NCBI GenBank assembly: GCA_963847985.1
Contig: CAWKBS010000009.1
Span: forward strand, 348,922-412,921
Direction: 5' to 3'
Origin: JAIBJN01 sp963847985
GTDB taxonomy: Bacteria > Actinomycetota > Thermoleophilia > Gaiellales > Gaiellaceae
DNA: 64,000 nt
The notes under the pieces are model-generated. The model did no database searches. It saw only the letters and a list, made by a program, of their open reading frames with translations, and was not told the DNA's origin. Below, one piece after another: positions 18,208 to 26,543 of the stretch. The stretch's first letter is position 1. Each line of letters opens with the position of its first letter. The position numbers and the translations under genes are program-made.

Positions 18208-18711
18208 ATGGATCCGTTCATCGGTGAGATCCGACTCGTTCCCTTCAACTTCGCTCCCAAAGGCTGGGCGCTCTGCGCGGGGCAGATGTTGCCGATCAAC
18301 CAGAACCAGGCGCTCTTCTCTCTGCTCGGGACGGCATACGGCGGAGACGGACGGACGACGTTCGCCCTCCCCGACCTTCGCGGACGCATTCCAATCGGCG
18401 CCGGCCAGCCCACCGCCGGATCCAGCTATCCGCTCGGCGCGTCGGGCGGGCAGGAGACGGTCAAGCTGACGACGCGCCAGCTCCCAGGACACGCCCACGC
18501 CGTACACGCGAGCAGCGCAGCCGGCACGACGAAGAATCCCACGGCGGCGTTCCCGGCGGGCGGAGGCGCGTACGCCGCCCAGCGAAACGTACGTATGAAA
18601 GCGGCGATGATCGGCCGGACGGGCGGCGGCGAGGTGCACGAGAACCGGCAGCCCTATCTGAGCCTGAACTACATCATTGCGCTTCAGGGGATCTACCCCG
18701 CGCAGAGCTGA
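18208..18711 (+). CDS. Tail-collar (MdpB-type) fiber domain protein
   Basis: 167 residues, ATG preceded by GGGAGG. It starts MDPFIGEIRLVPFNFAPKGW and has the collar motif ALPDLRGRIPIGAG and the conserved LTTRQLPGHAHAVH, ending in YLSLNYIIALQGIYP. These define the phage tail collar / microcystin-dependent protein family. Free-standing chromosomal copies are common in soil actinobacteria and need not mean a prophage; no other phage gene is nearby. The 167 bp upstream (18041-18207) contain nothing else I can identify. Confidence 0.85.
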   Translation: MDPFIGEIRLVPFNFAPKGWALCAGQMLPINQNQALFSLLGTAYGGDGRTTFALPDLRGRIPIGAGQPTAGSSYPLGASGGQETVKLTTRQLPGHAHAVHASSAAGTTKNPTAAFPAGGGAYAAQRNVRMKAAMIGRTGGGEVHENRQPYLSLNYIIALQGIYPAQS

Positions 18712-18731
18712 CACGTTGTCAGAGGAGGGAG

Positions 18732-18804
18732 TGGAGCCAGCGGGATTCGAACCCGCGACCTCTTGGCTGCCAGCCAAGCGCTCTCCCAGCTGAGCTATGG
18801 CCCC
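18732..18804 (-). tRNA. tRNA-Ala (anticodon GGC)
   Basis: 73-nt cloverleaf read on the minus strand: acceptor GGGGCCA/TGGCTCC with one G-U pair, D arm GCTCAGCTGGGAGAGC, anticodon stem CTTGG/CCAAG with loop CTGGCAG, and T arm GCGGGTTCGAATCCCGC. The anticodon is GGC, reading GCC. CCA is not encoded. It lies between the convergent tail-collar gene and rsfS, and could share the rsfS transcript. Confidence 0.97.
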
Positions 18805-18840
18805 GCGCGGGGAACACTGTAGCGAAGCGGGCCGGGAGGG

Positions 18841-19254
18841 CTAGCCGGCGACTGCGAGCTCGACCGAGGGCACATCGCCCCAGAGCTCCTCGAGGCGGTA
18901 GTACTCGCGCGCCTCGGGGGTGAAGACGTGCAGGACGACGTCGAGATAGTCGGCGAGGATCCATCTGGCCTCGCGCTCCCCGGCAACCGTGCGGGGGACC
19001 AGGCCCTCCTCCTTCTTCAGGCGCTCGCGGACCTCGTCGTAGATCGCCTTCGTCTGGCGCGGGTTTCCCCCCGTGCAGACGACGAAGAAATCGGTGTACG
19101 AGCACGCCGGCCGCATGTCGAGGATGACGACGTCGGCGGCGAGCTTCTCCTGGGCGAGGGCCGCGATTCTGCGCGCGTGGTCGATGGGCGTCAGCGGCCT
19201 GAAATCTCCTGCGTCAACGAACTCAGCGTAGCTCGACTCTCCTCGGGCGGTCAA
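18841..19254 (-). CDS. rsfS: Ribosomal silencing factor RsfS
   Basis: 137 residues in this frame. The core (AADVVILDMRPACSYTDFFV, then WILADYLDVVLHVFTPEARE) is diagnostic of RsfS/Iojap, which binds uL14 and blocks subunit joining in starvation. The start is a TTG sharing bases with the nadD stop (TTGA), giving about 20 residues more than most homologues. The family-like start would be near LTPIDHARRIAA, where only a CTG is available behind an AGGAG box, so the true N-terminus is uncertain. The gene is last of the obg-nadD-rsfS run. Confidence 0.9.
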   Translation of the reverse strand: MTARGESSYAEFVDAGDFRPLTPIDHARRIAALAQEKLAADVVILDMRPACSYTDFFVVCTGGNPRQTKAIYDEVRERLKKEEGLVPRTVAGEREARWILADYLDVVLHVFTPEAREYYRLEELWGDVPSVELAVAG

Positions 19255-19826
19255 CCGCTCTCATGGTAGAGACCGCGCTCGACGACCCGCCGGGCGACGG
19301 CGGGGGGAAGCAGGTCTCCGGCGGGCTCGCCGACGGCGAGACGAGCGCGGATCGCCGTCGAGGAGAGGTCGACCGCCGGGATCTCGAAGAGCTCGACGCG
19401 CTCGGGTCGCCCGAGCGCCGAGAGCACGGGCAGCAGGCGCTTCGCGGGATAGCCGGGGCGGGTGGCGACGCCGAGGCGGGCGAGGTCGAGGATCGCGTCC
19501 GGCTCCTTCCAGGTCGGGAACGCGGCGAACTCGTCCGCGCCGACGAGGAAGACGGTCGTTGCCGGATCGAAGGCCCCTGCCCGCAGGGAGTCGACGGTGT
19601 AGGCATGGTCGTCGCGGCGGGCCTCCGCGAGCGGAACGTCCGCGAAGGCGGCGCGGGCGAGCTCGAGCCGATCCTCGACCGGGGTGGCCACCGGCTTGTG
19701 CGCAGGCGCCGCGACGACGAGAACGAGGAGCCGGTCGAGCCCGAAGCGCTCCACCGCCTCCCGCGCCAGCACGACGTGGCCGGCGTGCGGCGGGTCGAAG
19801 GCGCCGCCGAGCAAGCCGGTCGTCAC
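19251..19826 (-). CDS. nadD: Nicotinate-nucleotide adenylyltransferase
   Basis: 191 residues. NadD transfers AMP to nicotinate mononucleotide in NAD synthesis. The nucleotidyltransferase motif GGAFDPPHAGHV is at residues 7-18 and the second motif SSTAIR near residue 157. The GTG start overlaps the obg TGA (GTGA). The order obg-nadD-rsfS is typical of actinobacteria and firmicutes. Confidence 0.95.
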   Translation of the reverse strand: MTTGLLGGAFDPPHAGHVVLAREAVERFGLDRLLVLVVAAPAHKPVATPVEDRLELARAAFADVPLAEARRDDHAYTVDSLRAGAFDPATTVFLVGADEFAAFPTWKEPDAILDLARLGVATRPGYPAKRLLPVLSALGRPERVELFEIPAVDLSSTAIRARLAVGEPAGDLLPPAVARRVVERGLYHESG

Positions 19827-20980
19827 GCGTCCTCGAACTCCACAACCGCGTCGGGCTTGATCCCGGCGGCGCGGAGCTCGTCCTCGCTGGCCTCGCCGCG
19901 CACGCGGTAGCCGCCCGGCGTGCGGAAGATGCGGAAACGGCGGTGCCGCGGCGGACGCGGCCGGTAGACGAGGTAGTCCGCCAGCTCCCGGTCCTCCACG
20001 GGAGCGGGCGCGCTCTCCGGGACGAGCGTGAAGACCATCGCCTTGAGCCGGTCGATTCCCTCACCGGTGACCGCCGACACCGCGACGACGCCGAGGATCC
20101 TCGGGTCGTCGAGCTCGAAGTCGGGCGGCTCCGCCACGAGGTCCATCTTGTTGAGCACGACGATCTGCGGCCGCTCGGCCAGGCCTGCGCCGTAGGCAGT
20201 CAGCTCTCTGTCGATCGCCCGGAAGCGCGCCTCCGCGTCTTCTTGCCCGTCGATGACGTGCAGGAAGAGCCGCGCGCGCTCGAGGTGGGCGAGGAACTCG
20301 TCTCCGAGGCCGATCCCCTCGCTCGCACCCTCCAACAGGCCGGGCACGTCGGCGACCGTGAGCTGGCGCCCGTCCGGCGCCTCGACCGTGCCGAGAACGG
20401 GCGCGATCGTCGTGAACGGGTACTCCGCCACCTTCGGCTTCGCGTTCGAGATCCGGCGCAGAAGCGACGACTTGCCGGCGTTCGGGAAGCCGAGCAGAGC
20501 CGCGTCGGCCAGCAGCTTCAGGTGGAGCTCGAGCGCCGCCTCCTCCCCGATCGCGCCCAGCTCGGCGAGGCGCGGCGCCTGGTGCGTCGGCGTGGCGAAG
20601 CGGCGGTTGCCGGCGCCGCCCCGGCCCCCGTGCGCCCCGACCAGGCGGGCCCCGGCGTGCGCGAGGTCGGCGAGGAGCCGCCCCTCCTCGTCGAGCACCT
20701 GTGTGCCCACGGGGACGCCGAGCTCGACGTCGTCGCCGTCCGAGCCGCGCTTGTTGGAGCCCTCGCCGTGGCGGCCGCGCTTCGCCTCGAAGCGGCTGCG
20801 GCGGTGGAAGAAGCCGAGATCGCGTAGGTCGGGGTCGGCCACGAGCACGACGTCGCCCCCGTGGCCGCCGTCACCGCCGTCGGGACCGCCCTTCGGCACG
20901 AACTTCTCGCGGCGGAAGGAGAGCGAGCCGTCGCCCCCGCGCCCGCCCTTGACACGGATCCGGGCGCGGTCATGGAACAC
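19823..20980 (-). CDS. obg: GTPase Obg (CgtA)
   Basis: 385 residues. The N-terminal glycine-rich Obg fold (residues 1-155, GGRGGDGSLSFRREKFVP) is followed by a TRAFAC GTPase domain with P-loop GFPNAGKSS at residues 164-172, DVPGL and NKMD. The C-terminal OCT domain is short, about 40 residues (FRIFRTPGGYRVRGEASEDE) against roughly 70 in most actinobacterial homologues. Obg acts in 50S assembly and stress signalling. It follows rpmA by 23 bp. Confidence 0.96.
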   Translation of the reverse strand: MFHDRARIRVKGGRGGDGSLSFRREKFVPKGGPDGGDGGHGGDVVLVADPDLRDLGFFHRRSRFEAKRGRHGEGSNKRGSDGDDVELGVPVGTQVLDEEGRLLADLAHAGARLVGAHGGRGGAGNRRFATPTHQAPRLAELGAIGEEAALELHLKLLADAALLGFPNAGKSSLLRRISNAKPKVAEYPFTTIAPVLGTVEAPDGRQLTVADVPGLLEGASEGIGLGDEFLAHLERARLFLHVIDGQEDAEARFRAIDRELTAYGAGLAERPQIVVLNKMDLVAEPPDFELDDPRILGVVAVSAVTGEGIDRLKAMVFTLVPESAPAPVEDRELADYLVYRPRPPRHRRFRIFRTPGGYRVRGEASEDELRAAGIKPDAVVEFEDA

Positions 20981-21003
20981 GAGATTCCCTCGTCGGGCCC
21001 TCC

Positions 21004-21249
21004 CTAGAGGACGGAGATGACCCGACCGGCGCCGCCCGTGTGGAAGGAGACCTTCCCGTCGCGGGTGGCGAAGATCGTGTGATCGCGGCCGAGACCCGTG
21101 CCCGGGCCGGGCCGGAAGCGCGTGCCGCGCTGGCGGACGACGATCATGCCCGCGGTGATGTCCTGGCCGTCGAAGACCTTGACGCCGAGCCGCTTGGACT
21201 CGGAGTCGCGGCCGTTCTTCGAGGAGCCAAGTCCCTTCTTGTGAGCCAT
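21004..21249 (-). CDS. rpmA: 50S ribosomal protein bL27
   Basis: 81 residues beginning MAHKKGLGSSKNGRDSESKR, the typical L27 N-terminus that reaches the peptidyl transferase centre. There is no Firmicute-type cleavable extension. GTRFRPGPGTGLGRDHT is conserved. It starts 3 bp after rplU, in the universal rplU-rpmA order. Confidence 0.98.
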   Translation of the reverse strand: MAHKKGLGSSKNGRDSESKRLGVKVFDGQDITAGMIVVRQRGTRFRPGPGTGLGRDHTIFATRDGKVSFHTGGAGRVISVL

Positions 21250-21252
21250 GTC

Positions 21253-21738
21253 CTACTCCTCTGCCTTCTTCTTCGCCGGAGCCTTGCGCGCCGGAGCCTT
21301 CTTCGCCGTCGCGGCGGCCGGCTTGCGCGCTGCCGGCTTCTTGGCGGCCGCCGGCTTCCTGGCCGCCGCCGGCTTCGGCTTCGCCTCGGCCTCGGGCGTC
21401 TCCTTCTTGGCCGCGGTTGAGCGCGTCCGGATGGCGCCGATCGACTGGACCTCGATCCGCGTCAGGCTCGCGCGGAAGCCGTTGCGGCGCTTGTAGCCGG
21501 TGCGGCGCTTGTGCTTGCCGACGATGATCTTCTTGCCTTTGACGTGCTCGGCGACCTTCGCGGTCACCTGCTGGCCCTTGAGGTCGGCGCCGAGCTTCGC
21601 GTCGCCGTCCCCGCCGATCATGACCAGATCGGGGTGGAACGTCTTGCCTTCGTCGTGCTTGAGGCGGTCGACGAGCAGCCGCTGGCCTTCCCGCACGCGG
21701 TACTGCTTGTTCCCGATGGAGATGACGGCGTAGCTCAT
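21253..21738 (-). CDS. rplU: 50S ribosomal protein bL21 with long Ala/Lys/Pro tail
   Basis: 161 residues. The first 103 or so are ordinary L21 (YAVISIGNKQYRVREGQ; KHKRRTGYKRRNGFRASLTR). They are followed by a 55- to 60-residue low-complexity tail of KPAAARKPAAAKKPAARKP type, resembling histone H1 or Hlp tails. L21 binds 23S rRNA domain II. The tail would extend at the ribosome surface. It is in frame with high-GC third positions and ends at a normal stop, so it is not a read-through artefact. Confidence 0.95.
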   Translation of the reverse strand: MSYAVISIGNKQYRVREGQRLLVDRLKHDEGKTFHPDLVMIGGDGDAKLGADLKGQQVTAKVAEHVKGKKIIVGKHKRRTGYKRRNGFRASLTRIEVQSIGAIRTRSTAAKKETPEAEAKPKPAAARKPAAAKKPAARKPAAATAKKAPARKAPAKKKAEE

Positions 21739-21763
21739 GGCGCGCTCACGTAGACACGAAACG

Positions 21764-21780
21764 AGCGGGCCGGGCCCGCT
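21764..21780 (-). terminator. Hairpin between rne and rplU
   Basis: AGCGGGC-CGG-GCCCGCT is a perfect 7-bp stem located 12 bp after the rne stop and 26 bp before rplU. On the minus strand it is followed by CGTTTCG, a weak U tract. It may be a partial terminator that separates rne from the ribosomal genes, or an L21 leader structure. Confidence 0.4.
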
Positions 21781-21792
21781 TCGGCAGACAGT

Positions 21793-24108
21793 CTAGCCAG
21801 CGTCCTCGGCAGTCGCAATCGGCTCGGCGGCGCCCTCCGCGGGCTTCTTCTTCCGCCGTCTCCCGCCGCGCGTGCCCCGCCTCGTCTTCTTCTTGGGCTT
21901 CTCCTCGGCGGGGGCATCGCCGTTCGGGCTCCCATCCGAAAGCTCGACGACCTCGGTCTCGGCGGGCTCCGCGGGCTCGGCCGCCTCGGCTTCGGGCTTC
22001 GCCGTCTGGGCCTCGGGCTTGGCCGTCGTCTCGGCTGTGGTCTTCTTCTTGCGGCCGCGGCCTCCCCGCGAGCCGCGGCGGGTCTTCTTCTTCGGCTTCT
22101 CCGCGGGCTGGTCCCCGTCGGCGGGCGCCTTCTCGGGAGCCGCTGGCTCGGTCTCCCGAGCTTCCTCGACGCCCTCGATCAGCGTCTCGTCCAGCGCGAC
22201 CACAGCTGCCGAGGCGGCCTTGCGCGCCCGGGCGCCGGCCCCGGCGCGCGCGGGCTTGGGCGCCAGGCCGTCGATCTCGGCGACCTTGCCCGTGGCCAGG
22301 ATCGCGAAGCGGTCGAGGCGGAACGACTTCTTCGTCTTGAAGGCGAAGCGCTTCCCGGTCTCCTTCTCCAGCTCCTCGAGGCGCTCGCCGTCCGGGCCCA
22401 TGAGGATCGCGGCCACGTCCGAGTGCAGCTCGACCTGGAAGGCGTCGGCCTTCGAGCCGGCAATCTCGCGGCGGAGCTTCCGCTCGACCTCGACCGCGCG
22501 GGTCTCGGCGGAGACGACGACACCCGTCGCCTCACAGGTCGGGCACTTGTCGGTGAGGATCTCGCGCGGGCCGTCGGTCACGTTCTGACGCGTCATCTCG
22601 ACCAGCCCGAGCGGGGAGATCTCGACGACGTACGTCTTCGTCCGGTCGCGGGCCAGCTCGGCCTCGAGCGCGTTCTCGACGAGCTGGCGGTTCTTCGGGT
22701 TCGCCATGTCGATGAAGTCAATGACGATGATCCCGCCGATGTCGCGCAGCCGGAGCTGGCGCACGACCTCGGTGACGGCCTCGAGGTTGTTCTTCGTGAT
22801 CGTGTCCTCGAGGCGGCCGTTCGACGCCTTCCCGCGACCGCCGACGAAGCGCCCGGTGTTCACGTCGATGACCGTGAACGCCTCGGCGTAGTCGAAGATG
22901 AGGTAGCCGCCCGAGGGCAGGTCGACGCGACGCGACAGCGTCGAGCTGATCGCCTCGGCGACACCGGACTTCTCGAGCAGCGGCTCCTTGCCCTGGTAGC
23001 GCTCGACGCGGGCGGCGAGCTCGGGGGAGGTGCGCTTCAGGTACGCGACGATCTTGCGGTAGGTGCGCTCGTGGTCGACGACCACGCGCACGAAGTCACG
23101 GATGAAGAGGTCGCGGACGATGCGGAGGGGCAGCTCGGCCTCCTGGTACACGAGCGACGGCGCCTTCGCGCGCTCGGCGCGGCCGCGGATCGTCGACCAG
23201 AGCTTGAGGAGGAGCTTGAGGTCGCCGGACAGCTCCTCCTCGGAGGCGCCCTCGGCGGCCGTGCGGACGATCAGGCCGCCCTCGGGCAGCTCGAGGCTCT
23301 TGCAGATCGCCTTCAGGCGCTCGCGCTCGTCGTCCTCGAGCCGGCGAGAGACGCCGATCCCGTCGCCGTACGGCGTGTAGACGAGGAAGCGGCCCGGAAG
23401 GGAGATCTCCGTGGTGAGCCGCGCGCCCTTCGTGCCCATCGGGTCCTTGACCGTCTGGACGAGGACTTCCTGGCCGCGGGAGATGAGCTCCTGGATCCGC
23501 TTGCCGTGGCGCTTCCCCTCGAGCTCGGGGACGACGATCTCGTCGACGTAGAGAAAGCCGTTCTTCTCGAGCCCGACGTCCACGAACGAGGCCTCCATGC
23601 CCGGGAGGACGTTGTCGACGACGCCCTTGTAGATGTTCCCGGCGATCGAGCGATGCGACGGCCGGCCGAGGTAGACCTCCGCGACCTTCCCGTCCTCGAG
23701 GACGGCGACGGTCTGTTCGATCACCTCGACGGAGACGAGGATCTCCTTCTTGACGTCCGGCACGACGATGCGCGCCGTGGCCGGCTTACGCGCTGGGGCA
23801 CGCTTGCGCTGCTCGCGCCTGGGCTCCTCGCGCGCGCGCTCCTTCGCCGGGCCGGCAGCCTTTTTCGACCGCGGGCCCTGCTTGGCCTTGGCCGACGCCG
23901 CGGGCGCTTCCGCCTCGGCGACGGCCCCGTCGGTCTTCTTCTTGTTCCGGCCGCGTCCGCCGCGGCTCCCGCGGCGGCGGCGTGCCGCCGGCTTGCCCTC
24001 GGCCTCAGCCGCGTCGGGCCGGGCCGGGCCTTCCTGTTCGAGCGGCGCAGGAGCGGCGGCCTCGGCCGGCGCCTCCTCCTCGCGCTTCTTCAGTCGAAAC
24101 CATTTCAC
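21793..24108 (-). CDS. rne: Ribonuclease E/G
   Basis: 771 residues, GTG start behind a good AAAGGAG box. The first 110 residues are disordered (Ala/Glu/Lys), then comes an S1 domain (residues about 125-215), the catalytic region with FTVIDVNTGRFVGG and IVIDFIDM carrying the metal-binding aspartates, and a zinc-link CPTC near residue 520. The C-terminal 150 residues are again low complexity. The block RRGSRGGRGRNKKK near residue 45 recurs almost unchanged twice in the C-terminal tail, as arginine/glycine RNA-binding patches. RNase E initiates mRNA decay and rRNA processing. The 166-bp leader (24109-24274) holds no gene. Confidence 0.95.
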   Translation of the reverse strand: MKWFRLKKREEEAPAEAAAPAPLEQEGPARPDAAEAEGKPAARRRRGSRGGRGRNKKKTDGAVAEAEAPAASAKAKQGPRSKKAAGPAKERAREEPRREQRKRAPARKPATARIVVPDVKKEILVSVEVIEQTVAVLEDGKVAEVYLGRPSHRSIAGNIYKGVVDNVLPGMEASFVDVGLEKNGFLYVDEIVVPELEGKRHGKRIQELISRGQEVLVQTVKDPMGTKGARLTTEISLPGRFLVYTPYGDGIGVSRRLEDDERERLKAICKSLELPEGGLIVRTAAEGASEEELSGDLKLLLKLWSTIRGRAERAKAPSLVYQEAELPLRIVRDLFIRDFVRVVVDHERTYRKIVAYLKRTSPELAARVERYQGKEPLLEKSGVAEAISSTLSRRVDLPSGGYLIFDYAEAFTVIDVNTGRFVGGRGKASNGRLEDTITKNNLEAVTEVVRQLRLRDIGGIIVIDFIDMANPKNRQLVENALEAELARDRTKTYVVEISPLGLVEMTRQNVTDGPREILTDKCPTCEATGVVVSAETRAVEVERKLRREIAGSKADAFQVELHSDVAAILMGPDGERLEELEKETGKRFAFKTKKSFRLDRFAILATGKVAEIDGLAPKPARAGAGARARKAASAAVVALDETLIEGVEEARETEPAAPEKAPADGDQPAEKPKKKTRRGSRGGRGRKKKTTAETTAKPEAQTAKPEAEAAEPAEPAETEVVELSDGSPNGDAPAEEKPKKKTRRGTRGGRRRKKKPAEGAAEPIATAEDAG

Positions 24109-24274
24109 GTGTGTGGACTCCTTTCGGGCGCACGCCGCGCTCGGCGCCGTTCAGGCGTCCGCCAAGCCGCAGAGTGTCTGCCTCAAAGCTCATGTGATCT
24201 CGGCGCCGGACTTCGACTACCCCAACCGGGGCTGGACCGTCCATGCGCATTACGCTCAGCGTAGCAGCCGCCGC

Positions 24275-24469
24275 CTACGCAGCCGCGTGGCTGAGATCCC
24301 GGCGCTTGCGCTCCACGGCTCGCAGGCGCTGGTTGAGCCGAGCCCAGGCCCAGGGCTCGACCTCGTCGTAGCGCCCCGTCGCAGCCTCGGCCTGGGTCGC
24401 CTCGAGGTACTCGAACCAGGCGTCGGCCTCCTCGATGAGGAGCGCCTCGTGGCGTTCTTCCCTCTCCAT
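24275..24469 (-). CDS. 64-residue charged small protein of unknown function
   Basis: MEREERHEALLIEEADAWFE begins a highly helical, charged protein ending RNLS-like RKRRDLSHAAA. It contains two Trp-rich stretches (ADAWFEYLEAT and EPWAWARLNQRL). It starts 11 bp after the stop of the DUF697 gene and runs in the same direction, so the two are probably co-transcribed. I do not recognise a family and see no strong Shine-Dalgarno. Its codon use matches neighbours. Confidence 0.65.
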   Translation of the reverse strand: MEREERHEALLIEEADAWFEYLEATQAEAATGRYDEVEPWAWARLNQRLRAVERKRRDLSHAAA

Positions 24470-24480
24470 GCGCGGGAAGG

Positions 24481-25329
24481 CTAGGACCAGGACCGGACGG
24501 ACCGCGTGACGGCTCTCGTGCCACCCGCCGCAAAGTACCTGCACGCCGCCTCGCCCACGGCGAGCGTCGCGGCGTAGGCGATGCCGCCCTTCACGGCCCA
24601 GCCGACACCGGGAACGGCCCCGACGAGGTGGCGGGCTACCGTGCGGAAGCCGAGGCCGGCGGCGACCACCGAGAGGACCTCGAACGCGCGCTCGCGGTCG
24701 AGCTCCTCGCCGTAGGCGGCGGCGAGCCGGAGCACCATGCGGATCTGGTTCAGCGTGAGCACCGGAAAGTCGGCGCCGGGGATGAAGATCGCCACCCCGA
24801 GGACGCCGTTCTGGAACGCGAAATGCTTGACGATCGCGTCGGCGACGGGCTCGCGCAGCACCGGGATCCTCGCGGCCAGGTGGTGCGAGCCCTCCCCCGC
24901 GCGGTCGGCGATCCGCTCGGCGATCTTCTCCAGCGGGAGCGGCGACCCGTCCGGGACCGCGATCACGTCGGTGTCGAGGACGTACGGGACGCTCGGCGGG
25001 TCGCCCGGCGGCGCACCCACGACGACGCAGACGATCCCGACCTGCTTGCGCGCGGCGAGCTGCAAGGTCTTCTGGTCCTCCTCCCCGGGAGCCTCGCCGG
25101 CCGTGGCCCAGACGAGGACGTTGGCGCCCTCGAGGTCGTACGCCGAAGGCGTCTTGCCGGAGAGGTCGAGGATGGCATCGGGCTGGGCGCCCTCGGCGAG
25201 CGCGGCGAAGACCGCGCCGGCTGGCTCGGACGCCCCGGCGACAAGCAGCGGGCGAAGGTCCGCCTCGCTCGGGCGCAACTCCTTCACGACGCCCCACACG
25301 GAGGTCGGGCTGAGCGGGAACTTCGGCAC
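24481..25329 (-). CDS. DUF697-type membrane-associated protein with degenerate GTPase-like N-terminus
   Basis: 282 residues. The C-terminal 120 residues (LNQIRMVLRLAAAYGEELDR ... GWAVKGGIAYAATLAVGEAA) fit DUF697/YcjF-like domains, normally fused to or partnered with small GTPases. The N-terminal half shows alternating strand-helix patterns (PLLVAGA, NVLVWATAG, IVCVVVGAP) reminiscent of a G domain. No GxxxxGK[ST] P-loop or NKxD is visible, so nucleotide binding is doubtful. It follows rodA by 10 bp. A role alongside the cell-shape genes is inferred from position only. Confidence 0.65.
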   Translation of the reverse strand: MPKFPLSPTSVWGVVKELRPSEADLRPLLVAGASEPAGAVFAALAEGAQPDAILDLSGKTPSAYDLEGANVLVWATAGEAPGEEDQKTLQLAARKQVGIVCVVVGAPPGDPPSVPYVLDTDVIAVPDGSPLPLEKIAERIADRAGEGSHHLAARIPVLREPVADAIVKHFAFQNGVLGVAIFIPGADFPVLTLNQIRMVLRLAAAYGEELDRERAFEVLSVVAAGLGFRTVARHLVGAVPGVGWAVKGGIAYAATLAVGEAACRYFAAGGTRAVTRSVRSWS

Positions 25330-25339
25330 GACGGGAAAG

Positions 25340-26524
25340 CTAGCGGCTACCCGCGAGGCGTCCGCGGACGTGGACCGCCTCGAGCAGCCCGATGAGGATC
25401 AGCGTGGTCAGGAGCGAGCTCCCCCCATAGGAGACGAGCGGGAGCGGGATGCCGGTCACCGGAGCGATCCCGATCGTCATCCCGACGTTGATGAAGAGCT
25501 GGATCAGGAGCGCGAACACGACCGTCCCCGCGAGCACCGCCGAGTAGAGGTCGCGCGCCACCGCCACGATCTTCGTCCCGCGCCAGATGACGATCCCGTA
25601 GAGGAGCAGCAGGATGGCGGCGCCCACGAAGCCGCGCTGCTCGGCGAGCGAGGAGAAGATGAAGTCCGTCGAGTGCTCGGGCAGGTAGTTGAACTTCGTC
25701 TGGGTCGCGTTGGCCTCGCCCCGCCCGTCGAACCCGCCCGAACCGACCGCGGTGATGGACTGGTTGACGTTGTAGGTCGAGCCGCTCGGGTCGATGTCGG
25801 GGTCGACGAACCCGGTGAGCCGCTCGCGCTGGTACGGCTCGAGCACCTCGACGCCGGCCGAGGGCAGGAACCACAGGAGCGCCCCGCCGACGATCGCAGC
25901 GGTGGCGGCGAGGACGGCCAGGTGCCGCCAGGGCGTCCCGCCGAAGAAGAGCGCGCCGATGACGATCGCCGTGTAGATGAGCGTCGTGCCGAAGTCCGGC
26001 TCCTTGAAGACGAGAGCCATGAGCGGCACCGCGAGCCCGATGACGCCGAGCGTCGTGCTCCACTCCGCCAGCCGGTGCCTCCGGTCGGCGACGAACGCGG
26101 CCAGCACGATCACGAGCACGATCTTCCCCAGCTCGGACGGCTGGAAGTTGAAGAAGCCGATCTGGATCCAGCGCTTCGAGCCGCGCACCTCCTCGGCGAA
26201 GACGAAGACGGCCAGGAGGAGGACGATGGCGACGCCGTAGAGCGGCCAGCGGATGCGCCGGTAGGCGTTCGGGTCGACGACCGCGGCGCCGACGAGGAGC
26301 ACGACGCCGACGGCGACGTAGATCGTCTGCCGGAAAGCGTAATAGCCGGGGTCGCCGGCGACGTCGTTCTGCGTCACCGCCTCGAGGACCCAGAGGCCGT
26401 AGACGAGCAGCCCACCCGTGGCGGCGAGCAGGAGGTAGTCGAGGTGGCGCAGGAAGGCGCCGACCTCCCAGGCGAACGTCTGCGCCCGCGTGGGCTGGTG
26501 GACTCGGGTTACGGGAGTGGACAT
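25340..26524 (-). CDS. rodA: Peptidoglycan glycosyltransferase RodA (SEDS)
   Basis: 394 residues, about ten membrane helices. The SEDS signature KEPDFGTTLIY puts the catalytic aspartate at D177, and the family end motif IPLPLVSYGGSSLL is intact. RodA polymerises lipid II in the elongasome together with the class B PBP encoded just upstream (mrdA). It starts 19 bp after the mrdA stop. A cytoplasmic N-terminal tail of about 25 residues precedes TM1. Confidence 0.96.
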   Translation of the reverse strand: MSTPVTRVHQPTRAQTFAWEVGAFLRHLDYLLLAATGGLLVYGLWVLEAVTQNDVAGDPGYYAFRQTIYVAVGVVLLVGAAVVDPNAYRRIRWPLYGVAIVLLLAVFVFAEEVRGSKRWIQIGFFNFQPSELGKIVLVIVLAAFVADRRHRLAEWSTTLGVIGLAVPLMALVFKEPDFGTTLIYTAIVIGALFFGGTPWRHLAVLAATAAIVGGALLWFLPSAGVEVLEPYQRERLTGFVDPDIDPSGSTYNVNQSITAVGSGGFDGRGEANATQTKFNYLPEHSTDFIFSSLAEQRGFVGAAILLLLYGIVIWRGTKIVAVARDLYSAVLAGTVVFALLIQLFINVGMTIGIAPVTGIPLPLVSYGGSSLLTTLILIGLLEAVHVRGRLAGSR

Positions 26525-26543
26525 CGGTCTGGGCCGGTTATCT

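Noticed and set aside
18208..18711. Prophage or contractile-injection remnant
   Set aside because: Only a tail-collar domain is present, with no other structural, lysis or integrase gene nearby. Free-standing copies are common.
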